A stretch of DNA of 14,097 nucleotides from Citricoccus sp. WCRC_4. Its GTDB lineage: Bacteria > Actinomycetota > Actinomycetes > Actinomycetales > Micrococcaceae. The translations under genes were made by a program, and so were the position numbers. The stretch is taken from contig JAPFFX010000008.1 in NCBI GenBank assembly GCA_026645375.1, positions 1-14,097 of the forward strand, given 5' to 3'. Shown here in pieces: positions 1 to 7,555 of this stretch. The notes under the pieces are model-generated. The model saw only the letters and a list, made by a program, of their open reading frames with translations, was not told the origin of the DNA and did no database searches. Position 1 is the first letter of the stretch. The number at the start of each line of letters is the position of its first letter.

Positions 1-210
1 GTGGTCCTCCTGGACGTCCCGGCCGAGACCGCGCACGCGCGCATCACGGCCCGTGGCGAGGACGACGAGCACCTGGACTTCCTCCGGGCGTCCCGTGCCG
101 CCTACCTCGAGTACGCAGCGGCCCACGGCTGGGCCGTGGTGGACGCCACCGGCCCTACCCTCGAGATCCTGGTCCGGATCCGGCAGGGCTCGGTGCGCCC
201 CAGGGCGTGA
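1..210 (+). CDS. Thymidylate-kinase-like P-loop kinase, C-terminal fragment
   Basis: This is the last 69 codons of a gene whose 5' end lies before the window; the frame is open from base 1 and ends in TGA at 208-210. The fragment starts with a hydrophobic strand followed by a proline and acidic residue (VVLLDVPAE), then a basic ARG motif, a helix rich in Arg/Tyr (RAAYLEY) and a final strand WAVVDAT. That order matches the end of dTMP kinases and related nucleoside or nucleotide kinases: strand LLLDVP, LID arginine, helix, then a strand with a conserved Asp. The Walker A loop would lie upstream and cannot be checked. The segment between the LID arginine and the helix looks shorter than in canonical Tmk, so a thymidylate-kinase-like P-loop protein is a safer call than true Tmk. 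The initial GTG is in frame but is unlikely to be the real start. Confidence 0.6.
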   Translation: MVLLDVPAETAHARITARGEDDEHLDFLRASRAAYLEYAAAHGWAVVDATGPTLEILVRIRQGSVRPRA

Positions 211-216
211 GCGGCC

Positions 217-243
217 GCCCGGCAGGGTTCGTCACCGCCGGGC
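217..243 (+). terminator. GC hairpin after the kinase-like gene
   Basis: A 7-bp perfect stem (GCCCGGC at 217-223 with GCCGGGC at 237-243) with a 13-base loop lies seven bases after the TGA of the kinase-like gene. There is no T-run after it. It could stop or slow transcription before the hydrolase gene, but hairpins of this strength arise easily in such GC-rich DNA. Confidence 0.3.
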
Positions 244-276
244 CCGACGCCGGCCCTCGCGGCCGCCGGGATCGTC

Positions 277-290
277 CCGTCCCGGGACGG
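277..290. other. 14-bp perfect palindrome (CCGTCCCGGGACGG)
   Basis: CCGTCCCGGGACGG reads identically on both strands. It sits in the 116-base gap before the hydrolase gene, about 30 bases before the -10-like box at 321-326. That is a reasonable place for an operator of a dimeric repressor. It could equally be the tip of a terminator hairpin or chance in GC-rich DNA. Confidence 0.3.
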
Positions 291-320
291 TCACCGCTGG
301 TCCGGCGCGCGGCACCGCAG

Positions 321-326
321 TAGGTT
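321..326 (+). promoter_or_regulatory. -10-like box TAGGTT at the hydrolase start
   Basis: TAGGTT fits the actinobacterial TANNNT -10 pattern. It directly abuts the GTG at 327 and lies six bases before a second in-frame GTG at 333. If transcription begins at 333, the mRNA would be leaderless and start on that GTG. No TTGACA-like -35 is visible 17-18 bases upstream. Confidence 0.3.
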
Positions 327-1484
327 GTGGACGTGGCGGCCCAGGACCTGGGGGCCCTGCCCGTGGGGTTCGAGCGCTTCCACCGGCGGGACTTCCTCAA
401 CTACCAGTTCAACCGGGCGCACGCGCTGGGCTTCGCCGATCGCGGTGAGCTCCTCGCCGCGGCGGCCCGCGTCCGCTCCGGACCCGACTGCGTCCCCGTC
501 TTCGAGGACCTCTCCGCGCGGGCCGCCGCCACCGGCCGGACCCGGCACGCCGCGGGTTACCTGCGCCTGGCGGAGTTCTTCACGCCGCCGCGGTCGGAGG
601 AGAAGCTCGCGCGCTACCGGCGCCTCCGGGACCTGTATGACGCCGCGTTCGCGGGCACCGGCGTCGTTCGCCACGAGGTGCCCTACGCCCAGGCCGCGCT
701 GCCCGCCTACCGCCTGCCCGCGGCCGGCCCGGGCACCGGGGTCACGGTGGTGCTGCACGGCGGATTCGACTCGGTGATCGAGGAGTTCCAGCCCGTCTGG
801 CAGCGCCTGGCCGCCGCGGGGTTCGACGTGGTCGCGTTCGAGGGCCCGGGGCAGGGCGGGGCGAGGGCGCTGCACGGACTGACCTCCGAGCACGACTGGG
901 AGAGACCGGTCGGCGCGGTGCTGGACCACTTCCGCCTGACAGAAGCCGCCCTGGTGGGGATCTCGATGGGCGGGTACTGGGCGCTACGCGCCGCCGGGCT
1001 GGAACCGCGCATCCGGCAGGTAGTGGCGTGGCCACCGGTCTACGACTGGCTGTACCGGCTGCCCACCGTGGCGCGTGGACCCGTCCGGGGAATGCTGGGA
1101 CACCGGGACTTCATGCGCTGGAGCGTGCGCACCCGGGCCCGGCTGTTCCCGACGCTGCGGGTGGTGGTCGAGCAGGTGCTGTACATGGTCGACAGCGACG
1201 ACCCGGCCGACGTCGTGGACTGGTTCCTGGGCATGAACGCCCGGCACCTGGGCAGTGAGCGGGTGCGCCAGGACGTGCTGCTGATGTGCGGGGAGCACGA
1301 CGCGTTCCAGCCGCCGGCGCTGGCCCGGGCCCAGGCCCGGGCGCTGACGGGCGCCCGCAGCCTGGCCGTGCGGACGTTCACGGCGGCCGAGCACGCCGAC
1401 CAGCACTGCCAGATGGGGAACCTGGACCTGGCCTGCCGGGTGCTGACCACCTGGTTGCGGGACCCCGCCGGGCTGGCAGGATGA
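327..1484 (+). CDS. Alpha/beta hydrolase (dihydropseudooxynicotine hydrolase/FrsA-like group)
   Basis: A 385-residue cytosolic alpha/beta-hydrolase-fold protein with no signal peptide. Residues 1-130 are a helical N-terminal region; the hydrolase core follows. Visible signatures are an oxyanion-hole HGG (144-146), FEGPGQGG (171-178), the nucleophile elbow GISMGG (211-216, catalytic Ser213), a GEHD loop with probable catalytic Asp325, and a C-terminal EHADQH with His356 or His360 as the catalytic histidine. The helical N-terminus plus the GPGQG sequence is typical of the 2,6-dihydropseudooxynicotine hydrolase/FrsA-like group, which cleaves C-C or ester bonds; the substrate here is unknown. The start is uncertain. 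GTG 327 gives the longest product, but GTG 333, six bases after a TAGGTT box, fits a leaderless transcript and would remove two residues. The stop lies four bases before the DUF2254 gene, so the two are probably co-transcribed. Confidence 0.85.
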   Translation: MDVAAQDLGALPVGFERFHRRDFLNYQFNRAHALGFADRGELLAAAARVRSGPDCVPVFEDLSARAAATGRTRHAAGYLRLAEFFTPPRSEEKLARYRRLRDLYDAAFAGTGVVRHEVPYAQAALPAYRLPAAGPGTGVTVVLHGGFDSVIEEFQPVWQRLAAAGFDVVAFEGPGQGGARALHGLTSEHDWERPVGAVLDHFRLTEAALVGISMGGYWALRAAGLEPRIRQVVAWPPVYDWLYRLPTVARGPVRGMLGHRDFMRWSVRTRARLFPTLRVVVEQVLYMVDSDDPADVVDWFLGMNARHLGSERVRQDVLLMCGEHDAFQPPALARAQARALTGARSLAVRTFTAAEHADQHCQMGNLDLACRVLTTWLRDPAGLAG

Positions 1485-1488
1485 GGCC

Positions 1489-2928
1489 ATGGACGAGGTG
1501 ACGGACGCTCCACGACCGGACGGCAGCGGGCCGGGCGCCGGCGCGGGGCACCGGGCCCGCGGCGCGGTGCCCGAGGTGGCCCCGGCGTCATGGTGGAGTC
1601 GCCTGTGGAAGCCGTTCTGGGCGGTGCCGGCGGCCTGCGTCCTGGTGTTCCTGGTCCTCGGCATCGTCCTGCCCCAGGTGGAGGACTCCTGGGGGACCAC
1701 CGACCTGCAGTACGTCTTCCAGGGTGGTCCGGACGGGGCTCGGGGACTGCTGGGCACGATCGCCACGGCCATGATCTCGGTGACCGGTCTGGTCTTCTCC
1801 ATCACCATGGTGGTCCTGCAGCTGGCCTCCAGCCAGTTCACCCCGCGGGTCCTGGGGGGATTCCTGCAGAACCGGGTGGTGCAGTCCACGCTGGGCATCT
1901 TCATCTCCACCTTCGTGTTCGCCCTGACCGTGACCCGGTCCGTGCGCGGCGACAACTCCACCGAGCAGTTCGTCCCCCAGGTCTCCGTGACCCTGGCATT
2001 CGTGCTGGTCCTGGTCTCCATGGGGCTCTTCCTGGCCTTCATCCACCACATCACCACCTCGATCCAGGTCTCCCACGTCATCTCCCGGATCGGGGACCAG
2101 ACGGCGGCGCTCGCCGACCGGATGTTCCCGGAGCCCGCGGATGCCGAAGCCTCGGCCTTCGGGCCCACCTGGTCTCCGGAACCCGGCACGCCGCACCTCC
2201 GGCTCGAGGCGCCCCGGCACGGCGTGATCACCCACGTGGACTACGCCGGGCTGGTCCGCTGGGCGCGGGAACGGGACGTGGTGGTCACGCTGGACCGGCC
2301 GGTGGGCCAGTTCCTGACGGAGGGGCAGCACGTGCTGCGGATCTGGGGCGCCGCCGTCGGGCTGGAGGGGACCTCCGGGCCGGGCGACCCCTACGGGCAC
2401 ATCGGACTGGGCCCGCAGCGGGAGATGCGCCAGGACGTCGCCTTCGGCATCCGCCAGCTCGTGGACATCGGCAACCGCGCCCTGTCTCCGGGGGTCAACG
2501 ACCCGACGACGGCCGTGCAGTGCCTGGACGAGCTCCACCGGATCCTGCGTGTGCTGGTCCGGCGCGCCTCGCCCAGCCCCTACATCACCGACGACGCCGG
2601 CCGGGTCCGGGTGGTGCACCACCCCCAGGCCATCCCGGAGCTGGTGGAACTGGCCCTGCTGGAGATCGCCCACAGCGGGGACGACCTTCAGGTGCCTCAC
2701 CGGCTGCGCACCCTGCTGGAGGATCTCGTGGAGGTCACCGCGGAACGCTACCGCCCCGCGGTGCAACGGTTGCTGGAGGGGCTTCCGGCGTTGGGCCGGG
2801 CTGACGGCGAGGGTGACGGCGAGGGTGACGGCGAGGACGACGACGGCAACGACGGACAGGACGTGATCGCCAACGAACACCTCGTGAGGGCGGAACAGGC
2901 CGGGGAGGGGACCGGCCGCGTGGTGTGA
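1489..2928 (+). CDS. DUF2254 integral membrane protein
   Basis: A 479-residue predicted membrane protein. A basic and proline-rich N-terminus (1-40) is followed by four likely transmembrane segments near 44-63, 88-112, 134-150 and 166-186, then a large soluble C-terminal domain (about 190-435). The sequence between the second and third segments (ITMVVLQLASSQFTPR) and the motif ALSPGVNDPTTA (331-342) are hallmarks of the DUF2254 family, whose biochemical role is not established. The tail (about 440-457) is an acidic Gly/Asp/Glu tract encoded by a 12-bp tandem repeat. The ATG lies four bases after the hydrolase TGA, and a purine-rich stretch (caggatgagg) inside the hydrolase stop region can serve as ribosome binding site, suggesting translational coupling. 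The gene converges on the potassium-channel gene. Confidence 0.88.
   Translation: MDEVTDAPRPDGSGPGAGAGHRARGAVPEVAPASWWSRLWKPFWAVPAACVLVFLVLGIVLPQVEDSWGTTDLQYVFQGGPDGARGLLGTIATAMISVTGLVFSITMVVLQLASSQFTPRVLGGFLQNRVVQSTLGIFISTFVFALTVTRSVRGDNSTEQFVPQVSVTLAFVLVLVSMGLFLAFIHHITTSIQVSHVISRIGDQTAALADRMFPEPADAEASAFGPTWSPEPGTPHLRLEAPRHGVITHVDYAGLVRWARERDVVVTLDRPVGQFLTEGQHVLRIWGAAVGLEGTSGPGDPYGHIGLGPQREMRQDVAFGIRQLVDIGNRALSPGVNDPTTAVQCLDELHRILRVLVRRASPSPYITDDAGRVRVVHHPQAIPELVELALLEIAHSGDDLQVPHRLRTLLEDLVEVTAERYRPAVQRLLEGLPALGRADGEGDGEGDGEDDDGNDGQDVIANEHLVRAEQAGEGTGRVV
2803..2838 (+). repeat. 12-bp tandem repeat (gacggcgagggt, nearly 3 copies)
   Basis: Two exact copies (2803-2814, 2815-2826) and a third differing at its last two bases (2827-2838). 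The unit length is a multiple of three, so copy-number change would lengthen or shorten the acidic DGEG tail of the DUF2254 protein without breaking the frame. Confidence 0.85.
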
Positions 2929-2996
2929 CGCCTGGCCGGACCGGGGGCGGGTGGCCCTGGCGGGTGCGACCGCGTAGGTGCTGCTGGTGGTCGGGC

Positions 2997-3015
2997 CGCG
3001 CGTCTCGGACGCGCG
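2997..3015. terminator. Hairpin between convergent genes
   Basis: A perfect 8-bp stem, CGCGCGTC (2997-3004) and GACGCGCG (3008-3015), closes on a 3-base loop. It lies between the stop of the DUF2254 gene (+) and the stop of the channel gene (-), only five bases past the latter, so it could end transcription in both directions. There is no T-tract on either side, which is common for actinobacterial terminators. Confidence 0.5.
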
Positions 3016-3019
3016 CCGT

Positions 3020-3880
3020 TCAACGGCGCCGGTGGTCCTCGGCGTAGGCGGCGAAGATGGTCTCGGCGTCGTCACCGGACACGAAGTCCTCCGCCAGCAC
3101 CGCCCCCAACCGGTCCAGGGCCGCTGAGAGCCGGGTGGCGCCGGCCTGGAGTTCCGGGGCCTGCGAGCGGTGGGCGCTGTCCCGCAGGGCCAGCGCGTAG
3201 GGCAGCTGCCGGGCCAGGGACAGTTCCGCGTCCTCCTCGACGAAGAAGTAGCTCTCCATGTGCTGGGCGAAGTCGATGCCCGCCTGCTCGATCCGTCCGG
3301 ACAGGTCGTCCAGTACCCGGGCCGCCGTCTCCGGTCCCACCTCGTGGAGGGCCTCGGCGTAGCCCGCATCCTTCATTCCCCGCAAGGCCAGCGCCAGGGC
3401 CCGCCGATGCGAGAGCGGCGGATACACCTGGGTGAACCACGTCAGCCCGGCCGTCAGGAGGGCGAACCCGGTCAGCGCCTGGAGCGGGGCCGCCACCCGG
3501 ATCCACGGGCTGGTGGCCACGACGTCACCGAAGCCGACGGTCGACAGCGTGGTCAGGGAGACGTAGAGCGCCTCGGACAGGTTCGGGTGGTTCGCCGGGT
3601 CCACGCCGGAGTAACTGAACCCCTCGGGCAGGTGCGGCAGGTAGACCAGCGCCCAGCCCACCGCCTGCAGCAGCACCCACATCAGGATCACGGCCACCAT
3701 GCCCGCGGGCCCGGTCGCGGAACTGAACCGGTGACCGGCCAGCCTGGAGACCCTCCACAGGCCCGAGAGCACCCCGCGGCTGAGACCTCCCTGCCCCTTG
3801 GGGTGCAACAGGCTGTGGAACATGTCCCGCAGCCCTACCAGGATCACCAGGATGCCGGCGATGCTCAGCACGATGTCCAC
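3020..3880 (-). CDS. Two-TM potassium-channel-like protein
   Basis: A 286-residue inner-membrane ion-channel protein of the Ion_trans_2 type. Hydrophobic segments lie near residues 4-25, 58-82 and 127-152. Between the last two is a pore loop with the K+ selectivity filter TVGFGD (114-119), so potassium conduction is the likely role. The cytoplasmic C-terminal half (about 155-286) is hydrophilic and helical. It shows no Rossmann GxGxxG motif, so it is not a classical RCK/TrkA-N regulated channel; the gating ligand is unknown. The start is GTG (3878-3880) preceded by GGAG about seven bases upstream. The gene is divergent from mrpA, whose product expels Na+, which would fit joint control of membrane potential or cation balance (inference). 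Confidence 0.87.
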   Translation of the reverse strand: MDIVLSIAGILVILVGLRDMFHSLLHPKGQGGLSRGVLSGLWRVSRLAGHRFSSATGPAGMVAVILMWVLLQAVGWALVYLPHLPEGFSYSGVDPANHPNLSEALYVSLTTLSTVGFGDVVATSPWIRVAAPLQALTGFALLTAGLTWFTQVYPPLSHRRALALALRGMKDAGYAEALHEVGPETAARVLDDLSGRIEQAGIDFAQHMESYFFVEEDAELSLARQLPYALALRDSAHRSQAPELQAGATRLSAALDRLGAVLAEDFVSGDDAETIFAAYAEDHRRR

Positions 3881-3964
3881 GGCGGGTCTCCGTTCCTGGT
3901 CGACAGTCGCATGGTCGGGATCCCGGCCGGTGCGTCACCCGGCCGGTCGGTCCGCGCTCCACCG

Positions 3965-3970
3965 AGCGTA
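3965..3970 (-). promoter_or_regulatory. Possible -10 box (TACGCT) for the channel gene
   Basis: Read on the minus strand this is TACGCT, the same hexamer as the mrpA -10 candidate on the other strand. It would place the transcript start about 80 bases before the channel GTG, leaving a leader that contains the GGAG ribosome binding site. A TTGACG on the minus strand (3975-3980) is only four bases upstream, the wrong spacing for a -35, so support is weak. Confidence 0.25.
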
Positions 3971-4016
3971 CCGGCGTCAAGGACGCACGAGAGGGATGTC
4001 CCGGCACCGGGATTGC

Positions 4017-4022
4017 TACGCT
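4017..4022 (+). promoter_or_regulatory. Leaderless -10 box (TACGCT) of the mrp operon
   Basis: TACGCT matches TANNNT and ends seven bases before the mrpA ATG, the spacing that puts transcription start on the A of ATG. No Shine-Dalgarno sequence is visible before this ATG, which agrees with a leaderless mRNA. No clear -35 was found, as is usual for such promoters in actinobacteria. Confidence 0.5.
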
Positions 4023-4029
4023 GGAACGC

Positions 4030-7000
4030 ATGTCCACCGCACTGACCCTTGCCCTCCTCGCGGTCGGACTCATCCTCACCCCCCTGTTCTGCCGGTGGTG
4101 GGGCCGCAACGCCGGGTGGCCCCTGGCGGCCGTGTACACCCTCGCCGCGGTGGCGTACCTGCCCGCACTGGCCCAGGGGACGGCAGCCCGCGCCGGCGCT
4201 GCCGGCACTGCCGGTACAGCAGCTGATTCACCCGCCACGTGGTCCATCCCGTGGATTCCCTCCTGGGGCCCCGGCGGGGGAGAGGGCATCAGGTTGGCGT
4301 TCTCCGCCGACCCCGTCTCGAGCGTCTTCACCCTGATCGCGCTGCTCATCGGCGCGGTGGTGCTCGTCTACTCCACCCGGTACCTGGACCCCGGCCCCAA
4401 CCTGAGCTTCTACCTCGGGATGGCCCTGTTCACGCTGGCCATGGTCGGCCTCGTGACCGCGGACGACCTGGCGGTCCTGTTCATCTGCTGGGAACTGACC
4501 TCGTTGGCGTCCTTCCTGCTCATCGCCCGCTCGGGCCAGAGCGCCTTCGCGCCCTCGATGCGGACCCTGCTCGTCACCTTCCTCGGCGGACTGGCCCTGC
4601 TCGTCGCCGTCGTGCTGATCGCCGTCCGGGCGGGAACCACGAACCTGGGCGAGATCATGGCCTCGGACCTGTGGGCCCAGGACCCCGCCTTCACCACCAC
4701 GGTCGGGCTGCTCATCGCCCTGGCCGCCATGACCAAGTCGGCCCAGTTCCCCTTCCACTCCTGGCTGCCCGACGCGATGGCCGCCGCCACCCCCGTCTCG
4801 GCCTACCTGCACGCCGCCGCCGTGGTCAAGGCCGGCATCTTCCTGCTGCTGCGCTTCTCGCCGGTCTTCCATGACGACGTGCTGTGGTCCGTCCTGCTCG
4901 TCGTCGTGGGCCTGGTGACCTCGGCCGTCGGTGGCTGGCGGGCACTGCAGCAGCACGACCTGAAGAAGCTGATGGCCTACTCCACGGTCAGCCAGCTGGG
5001 ACTCATCGTCGCCGCGATCGGCACCGGGACCGAGGCCGGCATCGCCGCCGCCCTGATCCACACCATCGCGCACGCGCTGTTCAAGTCCGGGCTGTTCATG
5101 GTGGTCGGAGTGGTGGACCACGCCACCGGCACGCGAGACCTGCGGCGCCTGCCGGTGCTGTACCGGGCGCTGCCGTTCACCTTCGTGGTGACCGTCCTGG
5201 GCGCCGGCGCGATGGCGGGCATCCCACCCCTGCTCGGATTCATCTCCAAGGAGTCCATCTTCACGGCCCTCAACCACTGGGCCGCGGACGGGGGTGCGTC
5301 CGGCACGCTCGCGGCGTGGGCGGGCCCGGTCGCGCTGGCCGGCGCCGCCCTCGGCTCGGTGCTCACCTTCGCCTACTGCGCCAAGATCGTCGTCGGCGGC
5401 TTCCTGGATCCGGAGCGTCCCGGGCGTCCGGGCCATGCCGGACACCACGCGCCGGCCGCTGCCCGGGATCATGGGTGGGACCACGGGCACGGCACCGCCG
5501 CCGACGTCCCGGTGCACGCCCCCGGCGGCATCCTGGTGACCGCCACCGCGCTGCCGATCCTCGCCTCCGTCGCCGCGCTCTTCGCCCTGCCGCTGCTGGA
5601 CGTCGCGGTCGGCGCCGCCACGGACACGGCCCTGCCGGGCGCTGGGTCGGAACCGCACTTCGTGCTCTGGCACGGCATCACCGCCGAACTGCTCACCACC
5701 CTCGCGGTCTTCGCCGTCGGCCTGGTGACGGTCCTGCTGCGCCACCGGCTCTGGCCGGCGCTGGAGGAGGCCGGGCTGCCGTTCGGCGGTGCCTCGATCA
5801 TCGAGGCCTGCACCCGGGGCCTGACCGTGGCCGGCCACGCCGTGGCCCGGCTGACCGCCCGGGACGCGGCCGCCTCCCACGCCGCCATGATGGTGGCCTC
5901 GCTCGTGGCCGTCGTGGTCCCCGGGGTCCTGCTGCTCAGTGCACAGGGCAGCCTGCCGCCGCTGCGCGAGGGCCTGAACCAGCCGGTGGACGTGGTGCTG
6001 CTCGTGCTGCTGGCGGCCTCGGCGCTCGGCGTGGCGTTCACCCGATCGCGACTGGGCGCCACGGTGGCCCTGTCCGCCATCGGCATCCTCATGACGGTCC
6101 AGATCCTGGCCCTCGGCGCCCCGGACGTGGCCCTGACGCAGTTGCTCGTGGAGAGCCTGACCATCATCGTCATCATGCTGGTGCTGCAGAAGCTGCCGCG
6201 GACCTTCAAGAACCCCAGGGCGGCCCGGGCGCTGCCGGCCGCGGTCATCGCCGTGGGCGCCGGGCTCGCCACCGGCCTGGCCACCTGGGGGCTGACCGGC
6301 CGGCGGGAGAAGTCCGACGTCGGCACGTACCTGCTGGAGAACGGCCAGGAGATCACCGGCGGGGACAACATCGTCAACGTCATCCTGGTCGAGTTCCGCG
6401 CCCTGGACACCCTCGGGGAACTGGCCGTGCTGGGCATGGCCGGCATCGCCCTGGCCGCCGTGCTCTCCACCGTCCGCAACCGGTACATGGACCCGGACCC
6501 GGACAAGGTGGCCCGCGAGGAGATGTCGGCCCGTCAGGAGCAGGACGGCGCCGACCGCCCCGGCGGCCCGGACCTCGGCGGCGACACCGCCCGCCGCGCC
6601 ATCCTCAGCTCCTGGGGCAACATCAGCCAACTCCAGCTGATGCTGCGGTTCCTGCTCCCGCTGCTCGCGGTCATCTCCGCCATCCTGTTCCTGCGCGGCC
6701 ACAACGAGCCCGGGGGCGGCTTCATCGCGGCCCTCGTGGGCTCGGGCATCGTGGGGCTCGTCTACGTGTCCACCTCGCGGGACCGGCAGATCGGCGCGCC
6801 CCGGGCGCCCATCTACCTGATCGGCGGCGGCGTGGTCGTCGCCGTGGGCACGGGCCTGTGGAACATGGTGTTCACGGGGACCTACATGGAGCCCCAGCAC
6901 GGCTACGTCCTCGGCCAGCACGTCAGCACGTCCATGGTGTTCGACGCCGGCGTCTACCTGGCCGTCGTCGGGCTCATCCTGCTCGCCTTCAACGTCCTGG

Positions 7001-7221
7001 GCACCGCGCGCTCGGCCCACCAGCGCCCCGGCGGGGAGGGCGCCCGTGAGCGCGTGGACGAGGCCGTGCTGGGAGAGGTGGACGGGCCGATGGACAACCC
7101 GATCGACGGCCTGCTCGCTGCAGACCGGATGGCCGCCACCGACGGAAGGCCCTTGAAACCGGTGAAGCCCACCACCCAGCACATCTCCTCCGGCACCCAG
7201 CCCGGCGAATGGGGGCGGTGA
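4030..7221 (+). CDS. mrpA: Mrp Na+/H+ antiporter subunit A with fused MrpB-like domain
   Basis: A 1063-residue polytopic subunit, the largest of the Mrp (Mnh) complex and related to the NuoL proton-pumping subunit of complex I. The NuoL-like antiporter part spans about 90-455. It has the TM5 glutamate E155 in CWELTS, lysine K236 in MTKSAQFPFHSWLP, KK 312-313, H344/H348 and K352 in IHTIAHALFKSG, and K407-E408. A MbhD/DUF4040-like region follows (about 655-720), then an MbhE-like region (about 770-815), then an MrpB/MnhB domain (about 856-990, HNEPGGGFIAALV). Thus MrpB is part of this chain, as is usual in actinobacteria, and no separate mrpB is present. A histidine-rich loop (469-496) and a hydrophilic tail (995-1063) stand out. 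It heads a tight operon; mrpC starts one base after its stop. Confidence 0.96.
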   Translation: MSTALTLALLAVGLILTPLFCRWWGRNAGWPLAAVYTLAAVAYLPALAQGTAARAGAAGTAGTAADSPATWSIPWIPSWGPGGGEGIRLAFSADPVSSVFTLIALLIGAVVLVYSTRYLDPGPNLSFYLGMALFTLAMVGLVTADDLAVLFICWELTSLASFLLIARSGQSAFAPSMRTLLVTFLGGLALLVAVVLIAVRAGTTNLGEIMASDLWAQDPAFTTTVGLLIALAAMTKSAQFPFHSWLPDAMAAATPVSAYLHAAAVVKAGIFLLLRFSPVFHDDVLWSVLLVVVGLVTSAVGGWRALQQHDLKKLMAYSTVSQLGLIVAAIGTGTEAGIAAALIHTIAHALFKSGLFMVVGVVDHATGTRDLRRLPVLYRALPFTFVVTVLGAGAMAGIPPLLGFISKESIFTALNHWAADGGASGTLAAWAGPVALAGAALGSVLTFAYCAKIVVGGFLDPERPGRPGHAGHHAPAAARDHGWDHGHGTAADVPVHAPGGILVTATALPILASVAALFALPLLDVAVGAATDTALPGAGSEPHFVLWHGITAELLTTLAVFAVGLVTVLLRHRLWPALEEAGLPFGGASIIEACTRGLTVAGHAVARLTARDAAASHAAMMVASLVAVVVPGVLLLSAQGSLPPLREGLNQPVDVVLLVLLAASALGVAFTRSRLGATVALSAIGILMTVQILALGAPDVALTQLLVESLTIIVIMLVLQKLPRTFKNPRAARALPAAVIAVGAGLATGLATWGLTGRREKSDVGTYLLENGQEITGGDNIVNVILVEFRALDTLGELAVLGMAGIALAAVLSTVRNRYMDPDPDKVAREEMSARQEQDGADRPGGPDLGGDTARRAILSSWGNISQLQLMLRFLLPLLAVISAILFLRGHNEPGGGFIAALVGSGIVGLVYVSTSRDRQIGAPRAPIYLIGGGVVVAVGTGLWNMVFTGTYMEPQHGYVLGQHVSTSMVFDAGVYLAVVGLILLAFNVLGTARSAHQRPGGEGARERVDEAVLGEVDGPMDNPIDGLLAADRMAATDGRPLKPVKPTTQHISSGTQPGEWGR

Positions 7222-7222
7222 C

Positions 7223-7555
7223 ATGTTGGTCCTCGCCGTGACCGTGGGCGTACTGACCGCCGCGGGCGTGTGGCTGCTGCAGCAGCGGAGCATGGTCCGT
7301 GCCATCTTCGGGCTGACCCTCATCTCCCACGCCGTCAACCTGCTGCTCCTGACCACCGGGGTGCCGGGCTGGCGCGTGGAACCGCTGATGTCCACGGCGC
7401 AGGCCGCGGACGCCGCGGATCCGCTGCCCCAGGCCTTCGTGCTGACCGCCATCGTCATCTCCATGGCCACCACCATCTTCATGCTGGCCCTGGCCGTGAT
7501 CGGCCGGGACGACGACCAGGAGAAGGTGCCCGAGACCGGGGAGGAGCACGCATGA
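7223..7555 (+). CDS. mrpC: Mrp Na+/H+ antiporter subunit C
   Basis: A 110-residue NuoK-like membrane subunit with three predicted helices (about 3-20, 25-45 and 70-93). The family motif DPLPQAFVLTAIVIS (66-80) is clear, and the size is normal for MrpC. It forms part of the membrane core next to the antiporter-like subunits A and D. The ATG follows the mrpA stop by one base, with only a G-rich stretch (gggggcgg) before it, so translation probably depends on ribosomes ending mrpA. Its last four bases overlap the mrpD start (ATGA, 7552-7555). The soluble tail is short and acidic. Confidence 0.95.
   Translation: MLVLAVTVGVLTAAGVWLLQQRSMVRAIFGLTLISHAVNLLLLTTGVPGWRVEPLMSTAQAADAADPLPQAFVLTAIVISMATTIFMLALAVIGRDDDQEKVPETGEEHA

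Noticed and set aside
1588..3369. A 593-codon minus-strand open frame over the DUF2254 gene and the end of the channel gene
   Set aside because: Composition is Arg/Pro/Asp/Gly-rich with no domain, and both opposite or alternate frames encode recognised proteins.
3971..3980. TTGACG on the minus strand as a -35 for the channel gene
   Set aside because: No TANNNT hexamer lies 16-19 bases downstream; the nearby TACGCT is only four bases away.
4884..7049. A 721-codon plus-strand frame inside mrpA
   Set aside because: It is an Arg/Gly/Pro-rich frame-shifted shadow of MrpA with no motifs.
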